Of a DNA stretch of 64,000 nucleotides, positions 35,911 to 45,622 are shown piece by piece; position 1 is the first letter of the stretch, and each line of letters starts with the position of its first letter. Source of the stretch: Agrocybe praecox (lineage: Eukaryota > Basidiomycota > Agaricomycetes > Agaricales > Agrocybaceae); assembly GCA_964017145.1 (NCBI GenBank), contig OZ024848.1:818501-882500 (forward strand). Direction: 5' to 3'. A model generated the notes under the pieces. That model saw only the letters and a program-made list of their open reading frames with translations, had not been told where the DNA came from and made no database searches. The position numbers and the translations under genes were made by a program.

Positions 35911-36970
35911 TTAGCGAGCATGTACACGTCGGATAGCATGTGGAGTACCGGGGTGATCAAGATCAAATGGGTTTTCAAGCACAAAGCTCAGTTGTGTGGA
36001 GGAAACTTCATCACTGAAGTCAGAGAACTGAGTGTTGAAATCACTGTCACTTGGATCAGTATTCCTGGAGGATTCGAGTCCACGAACGTTGGAGGTAGAA
36101 GACGTGGGATAATTCCCAACCTCAACAGGAGAGATTCCGTCAGATTCAGAGTCACTGATAACAATGACCCTGAGCTTGCGTCCGCGAGAGCGTTTCGGAG
36201 TGACTGGGGGCGTTACTGGTGGTGTTACTGGAAGTGCACCTCGTCGAATCGGGCTGTTACTAGGTGTTCTCAGCGGATGAATTACTTGAAGTGGCGAAGC
36301 CAAGAAGCGAGGAGGGGAGAAGACGGGAGTGCTAGGGTCATCTTCAAGTGAATAGGAAGGAGGTGCTTCATTTTCTGAGTGTGGTATGTGCGGAGAGGCT
36401 CGATTAAATTGCGTGCGCCCGGCAGGTGGAATATTGACTTGACCCTGACGTCTGCTGGGAGGTGTTGTAGGGTCGAGAACTAATGGCAAAGCCAATAGAA
36501 GTTCAGAGACCGAGAGGGTCGGAGTTGGGGTCAGGGGTCGTCTACCGCGCGTGAACGCATGTCCTCCACCACTAGAAGTATCGTAGTTGGACAGCTGGAC
36601 GGCATTGCCATTATAGCATGTAGTGTAGTACTCCTTGGCCGCATCCCACGAGCGCAAGGAAAGGTGGCAGGAGTTGGATACACCTTGAAGTGACTTGTGC
36701 GCAAGCCCCCTATTACAAGCAGGCTAGATTCGAAAATAGAAATAATAATAGCAGTAGTACAACGTACCAGTTGTTGAAGATTCCTACTTCGGATCCCCGT
36801 GTAACAACGTAATACTTATTAGTGCGGCTGGTGGCAATAAAAACGAGGTTGTCCGGGGAGATGACTTGAGTTCTCGATACGTTGGGGTTAGAGACACAAC
36901 CAGACTCGGATTCCCTAGCTTGCAGGAGGGAAATGCCATTTGAAGGCACTACATTGGGAGGAATAAGCAC
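35911..36970 (-). CDS. RNase H1 N-terminal (viroplasmin-like) domain protein of E2
   Basis: At least two exons. The upstream exon (to about 36773) ends KYYVVTRGSEVGIFNNW. After an intron (about 36714-36772) the next exon has RSWDAAKEYYTTCYNGNAV, completing the hybrid-binding fold, followed by a long Pro/Ser-rich acidic tail with a basic tract (PKRSRGRKLRVIV) and a stop at 35911. No RNase H catalytic domain is present. The true 5' start is uncertain; an upstream exon may exist toward 37160. Same position and orientation as the E1 homologue, so this is stable cargo. It may bind R-loops or RNA:DNA hybrids at transposon ends; this is inference. Confidence 0.6.
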
Positions 36971-37455
36971 GAAAATTAAGAATGTATCTGTAAGTTGACG
37001 TACCGGGCCTGCTGGCAGGGTTGATTCTGTGCATGAGAGGGTGGATAGCAGAGATGTGCGACGCGGTGCTGTGCGATGCTGGTACGAAACAAGCCCGTTG
37101 GATGAAGCCCAAAAGAGGGCAGCTTTTATCCCAAAATGCGGCTTGACATGTATTTCTCACTGACGTACCCTAGGGATAAACATTCCAGAACTCGTGTATA
37201 ATTTACGAGATCCTTGCCGCCGCTTTTTATCCTAGTAATTCAAAGCATAAGTGAAACGCTAAATAGCTCGAAGACTGGCAATAGTAAAATTAGATACACA
37301 GTGGAGAAAGACACAATCGAGATTCAGGGACTCACATTTAGTACGGGCGGACCATATATCATTGCATGTCTGTCCTAGATACATAGTTCAAATTATTTTG
37401 TGTGAGTTTTACTCTCCAACAAGCTTGAACTTACCCGTTTCTTAGATATTCCAAT

Positions 37456-39484
37456 ATGGTACACCGCGGTGCTTTCAGCGGATCACGCAAGGCATTTCTT
37501 CTCGGTGAGAAGCCCTTTTATGCTGCCGCAGTTCAGGATGGAACTGCCGCAGATGCGTTGGCCGACATCTTTCGCCGCTACTTCAAACGGTACCCTGTGG
37601 AACTCGACCACGATGTGGAGCCAACACCCGAGGCTTTGGCAGACGTCGATGACAATGCTGCTGACCCAGAGCCAGGTATCCCAGACCTCGAAAATTTGAG
37701 CCGAGGTGAAATCTCGTGCTGGATCCGAAGGCATTATGTGCAAGATGTCAATTGCTTTCCGGGATCGCGTCGCTCGAGAAATGTTCAAGAATTTGGGAGA
37801 GGACGAGCAGGAGTTGTGGAAATTAGCAGCGGAGAAGGATCACAAAGACAAAATGACGGAATGGAAGCTAAAGGTCGAGGGTCCCCTCTCTATACAACCC
37901 TCTGATCGTCAAAAGTAAGTTCATTCTTCGTCTCTCTGTTTGTTCTGTTTTGAAATTTTCACAGATGCATCCAAGGCTTAGTACAATTCTCCCAGCCTAT
38001 CCTCGACCTTATTTGCGAAGCTACGGGATGGAAGGCGACTCTCATCGTTGGTGGTCCAGAGCCCGCTCATGGCAGTCAGCTCAATATCATCAGGTATTGT
38101 ACATTATCAGTTCGTGTATGTTCGCTACTTATGCTGACTTTTTTTTTCAGCGTTCACTCTGGTACGACCTCTGGAGAAATCAAGATGAATTTTGGACGCG
38201 CTTTACGAAATCCTTACAAGAAATCGGTGGTCCCATTGTTCGGTCGCTTTCTTCAAATGTGCTACAGTAAGTTTTAAAAAAAAAATTCCTTATTACTTTA
38301 CATATCTAATAACAAGAATAGCACCAGAAGAATGCCGTGCTCAAGCTTTACCTGAAGATGCCGAGGTCAATTGTCTTGAAGCAATGGACCTTGAAGGAGA
38401 AGGTGCCATGTTAGACTTCGTTGGTCATTCGACCGACAGCTCAACTGCTGCCCCTGCCCCTGCTCTATCTGTCTCCAGCAGGGTCTCACACATCTCCGAC
38501 GCTACAGTCCACACCGATGCTACCCCGAACACCTCCAGCGAAGGCCTCTGTACCTCTAACACGACGCCAAACATCACCAAAGACGATGCCGCAGGGAACA
38601 CCAATGTTTTCACTGCGTCAGCGTCTCTAACTGACCCATTCACTGAACCTACCTGTGTTGACAACATCAATACCCCTCCCCAATCCCCAGGACCAAGTCC
38701 TCCACCTTCTCCTGTTTCAACTAGGGCCTCCTCGCCTGCTAACAGCACGGTCCCGATCGCCGATCCTGCACCTCGAAAAAGGAAAGCAGCTGATGAAAGC
38801 ACCACCGACGACTTGGCTCCTAAAAGGAGTCGAGTTTCACGGAGCGCTACATCATCCGCTACCTGTGCTGCACCACGACCGCCTTCACAATTGATTTTGC
38901 CCCCACTTGTTACCCCTTCATCTGCTGCTAACTCTTCAACATCTATCTTGCCCCCTCTTGTCACCCCTTCGTCTTGCACTACCTCCATCGCTCGCTCACC
39001 TACACATTCCTCTAACGACAGTCTTCCACTCTGGCTCCAAAAGGCACGAGAAATGCTGGAGGAAGACTCACTTGGAGAACCTTGGATGGCATACATAAGG
39101 ACTTGGTTCAATTACGAAAAGGCAAATGTCGACAGGCGCAATCCTGGAAAGCTGGGCACAACACGACGGCCCACCGTGATTAGCGACTGGATCAAACACG
39201 CACGTGTTCCCACATATCGTCCAGAAATCAAGGACGTCAATAAGTATGAAAAACAGTTTGTTTCTTGGTGGAACTCGCTCTATGCCAATGTCGATCATAA
39301 GGATGATGAGGCTTGGCGCCGTGCATTTGACATACCCGGTGCAAATGGTGTCCTGAGTCTTGCCACTGGCCTATTTTTTTGGGGAATTCAGTTGCAGAGG
39401 TTGGGGAATTCTGTTAATAGAAAGGGCTGGCTTGAAATGGTGGAGGGATGCCAAGACATGATTCTTTCCATGCACGACGACTAG
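37456..39484 (+). pseudogene. KDZ-associated conserved gene C of E2 (internal deletion)
   Basis: Starts MVHRGAFSGSRKAFLL with RRYFKRYPVELDHD. At about 37725 a deletion removes the end of exon 1, intron 1 and most of the HMG-like block, shifting frame; coding resumes at FRDRVAREMFKNLGEDEQ. Later exons give CIQGLVQFSQPILDLICEATG, GGPEPAHGSQLNII, VHSGTTSGEIKMNFGRA and YSPEECRAQAL. A Ser/Thr/Pro linker and the Trp-rich C-terminal domain (LPLWLQKAREML, VISDWIKHARVP, FVSWWNSL, ANGVLSLATGLFFWG) follow. Stop TAG at 39482. Homologous to 17539-20211 and 48782-51132. Confidence 0.72.
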
Positions 39485-39943
39485 GCGCCTTTTTTTTAAA
39501 ACATATTTTTATAATTTTTGTCATAGTTCTATTGTCATTTATATCACTATTTTGGCAATCTTTTAAAAGCATCCGTGAGTGATATAGGCATGTATGTAGT
39601 AATCTATTTTCCTAAGGTACTTTAGGCAGTCGACGGCATTCATTTTAAAGCGAGAATCGCAATAGGGTACCAGTTGGAATCGGGACGCGAGCAATATTTT
39701 GCGTAAGTCATTATCAATCTTATCTAATCAGAAGGAACAATTGGAGAAATGATGCTCAATGGTAATCATTGGGATGTGGTCTGACATATAGTATACTATA
39801 ATGTGTACGACATGTCTATTTTATATAATCTAATATACTGTACATGTTACACGGAAGGACAGACATTTTTTTTACTAAGTGTTGATGTATCTAATCTAAT
39901 CGTATCACACTGAAAAGTCACCCATCTCGGAATGTAGCGGATA
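39485..39943. other. E2 spacer before right TIR
   Basis: AT-rich; I see no gene. Confidence 0.5.
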
Positions 39944-40586
39944 GATATGTATCTAATCTAATCTGAGGGTCTAGACAAAGTCCGCAGACGTGTTTCAGAA
40001 ATAGCTGTTAGCATGTATTAAAATAGACCTGTTCTCATATTTAATCTAATCTGCCGTGTTTCAGAAATAACCCTAGCGCTCATCTATTTCAAAAATAGCC
40101 CAGCGCCCATCCCTATATTTAGATAATAATATCCCGAGTGTCATCCAACTACATCCTTGCCAATCCATCCCTCCCCTCCTCCCAATTGGCGCGCAAAGGG
40201 CGCCAAAAATTCTCTAAAATATATATATCCCTTATGGAGAAGTTTCCCATGCCAATTCCGCCCCAAACCCATCAAACTAGCACGCTCAACGTTCAAGGAT
40301 GCCATTTGGTCCGTTTGGCGCGAATGTGGTTGTGTTGCCCTGTGCCCACCCACCCACCAATGCTATATATCCTTCTCCCGCCCCCTGCGCGGCTTCTCGG
40401 CCACAGAATGACCTATCCCCGCTGTCTAGAAGCCATCTCCCACCTATATATGCCACCCCCTGGCACAAAAAAGCCATCCTTTTTAAGTGCTTCCATATTA
40501 GGCAGGTAGGCAACTGCCCACAGGGATTTATGAGAGCAGTTAGGCAACTGCCCATATATCATTAATAATATTAGCAGCTATGGCTG
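39944..40586 (-). repeat. E2 right terminal inverted repeat
   Basis: Reverse complement of the left repeat; its tip is at 40586 (CAGCCATAGCTGC inward). LINE ORF1 sequence resumes at 40587. Confidence 0.88.
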
Positions 40587-40887
40587 GGCAACAGGCTGCG
40601 TTTTGCCCCCATTGCATGGGCCCACACAAGGCCGACGAACACCACGACATCGCCAAGTGCTGCAAAGGGAATGCTAATGGTGTTTGGAGGATCGTTTCTG
40701 GCGATTCGAAGGAGCCTACATTCCCCTCACTACCCACTAATGTTCAGCAAGCAGCACATGATGCCTGGACAATGAAATCAGACAAGGCAGCTGGTTACAT
40801 CTACATTTTGGTGGAAGACAACCAGAAGATTCATCTCACTCCCATTTGTGATGATCCTGTTGCCATGTGGAAGAAGCTCAAGGATGT
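40587..40887 (+). pseudogene. LINE ORF1 zinc knuckle joined to copia Gag fragment
   Basis: Bases 40587-40675 continue LINE-E ORF1 (FCPHCMGPHKADEHHDIAKC). The frame then passes without a break into a copia Gag fragment (GVWRIVSGDSKEP ... DPVAMWKKLKD), homologous to residues 36-98 of the copia Gag at 1-2306 but from a different family. The T run of LINE-F ends it. A random mosaic that happens to be open. Confidence 0.75.
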
Positions 40888-41427
40888 TTTTTATTTTTTT
40901 TATTTTTAAAATCAAAGGACCGAAGTCCCACTTGTATTCTGGTGCGCGGTTGCAGTCTGGTCCCTACATTACATACAAAAGCATGCTAAGCAAGATTTAA
41001 TACTACGCTACATCTGCGAGGGCGGGCAAAGGCCCGCCAAGATTGTAGGCCGCCGTTAGGCGGTCAGAATGTTGCTGGCTCAATGGTGCTTGCGCCGTCG
41101 CAAGCATTTAAGCATTGGTGGCTGGGCATCAAGCCCGACCCACTGTCCACACCCCACCCAGTCCACAGTTCCCGCCCCACCCAGCCCGCAGTCCCCTCAC
41201 GTTCCAAGTCGCATTGCTGCTTCCGCTTAGCCCGGGTGCCCCCGAGGGGTCAGGCCAAAGCCCACAAACCCAGGTACCCACTAAAGGGCCCTGAACGCCC
41301 CTGCAGGGTCAGGACGAATCCCACAAGTCCGAGTACTAGGGCACACGCCATTGTAATGGCAAAGGATCCAAAGTCCGAGGAGAACAAGTCCCACAGTCCA
41401 AGTAGAACAAGTCCCGCAGGCCGAGCC

Positions 41428-42681
41428 TTAGCCCAGCCTGCTTATCCAACCCCTGCGGGTCGCTTGAATGCAAACACAGAGTCGTTGTCGTCCAAGAATT
41501 TGATTGCACACTTGAAGGATGTGTGCGCGCATCTGCAGGTGGTAGCTGCATTCGCATGCATGAGGTTCTTGAATGTTGAAGCACTCGTAATAAGTGCCAA
41601 TTGGAGCGTGATTGAGGATGCATCTCATCATCCTTGCGACATACAGTATATGTGCGTCTTTCACTTCACGGAGCCAGGTACCTTCATTGAGGTACGTCGG
41701 CTCGAGTAAATCCCTGGCAAGATTTTTGAGTGGCAAGAAATTGTGCCCTCGGTAATTGGGGTCCCGGAAGAGAATCTTCCAGTCCTCTTGTACTGTTTTA
41801 GTGACGACCTTTCGTACACTATCAAGAGAAGTAGCTGGGTGCTCCCCGACAGGTTCAACTTGAGCCTGACATATGTCATTCGCTTCTTGGTGTATCCTCC
41901 ATTTCAGTTTTGATGGAACCTGAATGAAGTCTACTTTACACGCAGCGTCTTCTTCTAGCCATGGTTGAAGTGCTCGACATATGGCCAAGGAGTGTCCTTG
42001 ACCACTATGGAGGGTGGGGTCCAGTGCTCGTTTGGCCGAGGCCATCGAACCAGTGAATATGACTATCTGCTCACAATTATCCTGCTGGGTGGTAAGGACT
42101 ATCGCTGAACAAATTGCAAAGAGTTCTGCATTGGGAGCAGTCGCTCATCCGGCCGGATGTGATACGGTATGAATCTGTTCATGTCCCCAGTATAATAAGG
42201 CAGTCGAGACCGCCTGTCGCTGTACGTCATTCAGGACCGAAGTGTCGACCGCACAATACACTGTTGTTTCCTCTTTCTGTGCCTCTTTGAGGAACTTGTT
42301 GAGCTCAATGAGCACTGCCTGGCCTGACGCTTCATCAGTTGGGCAGGGTTCGAATGTGAATCGGGTGCTGTACAAATCCAGCATCCTGTTTCCAGGACAA
42401 GCCTCTGACGTGACAGGCGTGAAAGACTCTGTGAGTTCAGGGAGATGATGGTCTATCTCCATGAGGGCCCCTCCTACCTTTGCTTTCTGGGCGGGTGTGA
42501 GCCTTGAGATTGCCAATGGGTGAACATCAGCCCGCTTATGATGCTCCTCGGAGAGGAGCGACCTAAGCTGATGGGTGTTTGATAATGTGGCAGCATGGTA
42601 GTTAGACCGGCCATCTAGTTTCTTCAGATGGAGGTGGACAGGGATGAGGCCCGCAAGGGCCTCAACCCCGCCTGTGGGGGA
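41428..42681 (-). pseudogene. LINE-F RNase H and C-terminal region
   Basis: Encodes MEIDHHLPELTESF and YCAVDTSVLNDVQ. A TGA at 42145-42147 stands where LINE-A has CGA (HPAGRVT). Next, IVIFTGSMASAK has Gly instead of the RNase H catalytic Asp found in LINE-A and LINE-C. A C-terminal deletion/frameshift near 41510 follows. Enzymatically dead. Confidence 0.82.
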
Positions 42682-42688
42682 GGTGCGG

Positions 42689-43508
42689 CAGCCACTGCAG
42701 TCATATTTTTATATGATATATTGGTAGTTGCCAAACTATGAGCATGCATCCAGAACGGTACCTACCTGGGCTGGCAGTTGCCAGACCTATATGTTTCACT
42801 GCCTATGTGCTTGACTGGTCATGTGCTGTGACTGGTTGTTACTGATTGCATCAAAATACAAAAGCATGACTTTTTGCTTGCCTCTATTTACACATTCAGG
42901 GTTCACAGCCACAATTTTATGGCCTCAAATACAAACAAATAAAAAATTAGTAATGATCAGCCACCAACACACCCAAATACTAAACAACTTAGGACTTGAG
43001 TGATGTCACAACCAAATACCTTAATAAGGCAAATGAACTTTGGACTTTGAGGTTTTTTGCATAAAGGCACATCAACACATAATGATGGCAACTAAGACAT
43101 GACCAAATAAGATCAAATCTATTTTTAGAACACTTTACATATTTAGTTAGTTTAAGCCTAAAATGGTATAGCACACATTTTTTCATGATTTTAAATTTTA
43201 TATTTAGCATGCTATGAATATTTCAATCTTTTATTTTGATTTGTATCCGGCTTTCCGCGGATATTTTGCGTTTTGTGGCTGAACCATTGATGATTATGTA
43301 ATAAAAAATATTTAGCATAGCTTTTGAATTTTTCTCTACAACTTTGATTTTTGGTGGCTGTGCACCAAATCACATGACTATCACATGCTAACAGCCATCT
43401 ACAGGACGTCAGACTGGCAACTGCCAGGCTGGGTAGATTCCATTCTGGATGCATGCTTATAGTTCGGCAGCTACCATATATGAAGACGTCAACTGACTGC
43501 TACAGGTG
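42689..43508. mobile_element. MITE-F, non-autonomous element with KDZ-type ends
   Basis: An 820 bp insertion in LINE-F with exact 7 bp duplication GGTGCGG (42682-42688, 43509-43515). Ends CAGCCACTGCAGTCA and, inverted, CACCTGTAGCAGTCA; TIR of roughly 95 bp with GCATGCATCCAGAA and CTGGCAGTTGCCAG blocks. No ORF. Interior 43100-43370 holds the module shared with repeat R and MITE-A. Its right tip is identical over 12 bases to the E1 right end. Confidence 0.87.
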
Positions 43509-43768
43509 GGTGCGGAACACGCCTGTAATCCAAAGTGCTGTTTTATGCTGCATTTTGCGCAAGTCTTCAAGGGCTCCCTTAGATCGGGAGCCTTTGAAGT
43601 ACCACAGACGATACCCATACGTTGCGATTGGTAGAACGCACGCCCGGTAAAATAGTCGTTTCTCCTTAGGGTGGAGACCTCGAGTTGAGCTTCCAAGCAT
43701 CTTCATGGCTTTCACCGATGAGAGAGACTTGGTAGAGTAGAACCGCACGTGCTCTTTGAAGGTGAGCT

Positions 43769-43806
43769 TGTTAGAAATTGACAATAGTGTAACCAATAGT
43801 CAATAA
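43769..43806 (-). repeat. copia LTR remnant
   Basis: TGTTAGAAATTGACAATAGT and following bases are identical to the start of the LTR at 2428 for about 37 bp. Then a stretch resembling a LINE 3' end and an A9 run (to about 43840) follows. Confidence 0.7.
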
Positions 43807-44079
43807 GTTTGGACCTTTGAGTCTTTGATTTAAAAAAAAAGGATTGGCTGTTGACTTGGAATAAGAGGGTTGACTTTGGGGTAAAAGAGCTTGGTGTTCT
43901 ACTCAAATATATGAGTTAAAGTAATACTTGGGGAGTAAACAAACTTTGAAATGACAATCAGTGTACTTTTTTTTTTTTTTTTCTTTTTCTGTTTCTTTTT
44001 ATGTTTGAATTGAAATGTTTGTAATAATATGTGACTACTTATATTTACTGTTGATGGCATCAACTCAAACCTATGATTT
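43807..44079. other. AT-rich spacer
   Basis: Contains the possible LINE 3' remnant with A9 at about 43840 and a T18 tract at about 43965-43985. No gene. Confidence 0.5.
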
Positions 44080-45065
44080 TATTTTATTTTGCTGGTTCTA
44101 TTTTTAAAGTACCTCTATTTTTAGTTTAAATCTATTTTTAGAACATTTTATATATTTGGATAGACTATACCCAAAGTAGTATAGCACATATTTTTTCATG
44201 ATTTTAGGATTTATTTGGGGCTTGCTATGAATATTTCAATCTTTTATTTTGATTTATACACAAGGTTCAAAAAGTATTTTGCGTTTTGCGACTGATCCCT
44301 TGATAGTTATGTAATAAAAAATATTTACGTTGATGCCTGAATTTTTCTCTACACAACCATATAATTTTTGTATTTGTGGCTATGCTATCTTATCTTACCG
44401 GAAATGTGGCTATGTAATCCATATCTTATCCCATGTGGCTGTGTTGACCTATCTTATCATATCTTATCATATCTGTGGCTGTGGTATCTGTGTCACATGG
44501 CTATTTCCCTAAAAGAGCAGTTTCACTCCATATTGTCCAGTTATGGGCGCTTTTTTATAGAACAAAAGGTGGATATGGTATTTTACACATTTATGGTGAT
44601 TTATAATGTCCTTAAAAACGCGAAAATAGGACAGGAAGGGATGGACGCAGAAAAGTCTGTCTGGATAATGTTCAAAAATAATCTGGTCTATTTATAAATA
44701 GGTCCAAAAAGCGCATCAAATGTCTGTTTTTCTGTATTATGGGCGCTCTTTTATCAAATAAAATGCTGATATGTTATTTTATACATCTATCACTATTTAT
44801 CCACTGCATAAAGTAGTCAAAAATGAATTGGATTACACTGCATTTGCATAATGTTCAAAATTGATTCCTGCTATTTATAAATGCTCTCAAAAAGCGCACA
44901 TTTGCTGTGATTTCATTGGTTTAAAAAATACAAGACTACTCTTCAACTATCAAAGGACATTATATACATGCTATACACCAACATATATGGACCATAATCA
45001 CTCACAACACTCTAAAAAAGCGAATATGTCCCAATTGGGAAATTACTTCCATTTTGGGACATCAG
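44080..45065 (+). repeat. composite repeat R, copy 2 (3' part)
   Basis: Colinear with 15320-16362 and 53225-54340: the 250 bp module, GATAAGATAT tracts (44450-44480), then roughly 190 bp units with AAAAAGCG. Ends GCGAATATGTCCCAATTGGG and the following TTACTTCCATTTTGGGACAT, matching the bases just before the ATG at 54352. Confidence 0.8.
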
Positions 45066-45620
45066 CCAAAATCAGGGCTTATTTGTTATGTTTCTCACTT
45101 GTATAATACTGTTAAAAAGACACTTTCCCCACTGTATATTGTATATACATTCATATCACACAATAGCCACTTATAGCACTGTATATTTTGAATTTTCTGC
45201 CCATTGCAGAATATGCTCTGATGTCAGAGATATAACACTGTTGATCATGATTGGCTTCCATTTAATGTAGACTTATATATGTTGTAGCATGATGTGAAAA
45301 AAGTAATATTAATCTAAGCATCTGTGAAACATGTATAATCTTATCATTGGTGCATAGCTGTTTCAGCATATTGTGTTATGTACCAATTTGATATAACAAT
45401 ATTGGTTATGATAACAGGACACATGATTTGATTAAAACAGCTATGCCAATAGATATCATGTCTAGCCCCAATATACAGAAAAAGTACCCTGAAAATAAAT
45501 AAAATAAAATAAAAAGACCCCTGGAACCCAGTCAGGGCTAAATTGATTTCATCAAATGTAAAAGTAAATAAAATAAAAATGATGTAATTTAAAAAGAAAT
45601 TTTCTCTTTTTTAAAATTAT
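45066..45620. other. AT-rich spacer
   Basis: No gene or clear repeat recognised. Confidence 0.5.
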
Positions 45621-45622
45621 TA

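Larger units (their letters stand above)
28390..40586. mobile_element. E2: KDZ-superfamily DNA transposon
   Basis: A 12,197 bp element with about 640 bp terminal inverted repeats, roughly 95% identical. Left end CACCTGTATATGCTAA; right end, inverted, CAGCCATAGCTGCTAA. Flanks are GGCAAAG (28383-28389) and GGCAACA (40587-40593), a decayed 7 bp duplication, and the two sides are consecutive parts of a LINE ORF1 zinc-knuckle region. Genes: transposase (minus), small basic gene (plus), RNase H1-N gene (minus), gene C (plus), the same order as E1 but with no dioxygenase. Its transposase has two TGA stops and frameshifts, so it is non-autonomous now. Confidence 0.88.
40888..43768 (-). mobile_element. 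LINE-F (minus), interrupted by a MITE
   Basis: A 5'-truncated LINE from the end of RT (LTFKEHVRFYSTKSL, at about 43760) through RNase H to the 3' UTR and T run at about 40890. A MITE occupies 42689-43508. Its 5' end meets a fragment of the copia LTR at 43769. Confidence 0.85.

Noticed and set aside
40138..40565. ORFs of 80-120 residues on both strands at 28400-28830 and 40140-40565
   Set aside because: They lie in the E2 terminal inverted repeats and mirror each other; repeat sequence, not genes.
41083..41709. 208-residue plus-strand ORF
   Set aside because: Antisense to the LINE-F 3' UTR and C-terminal coding region; the equivalent frame in LINE-C is similarly accidental.
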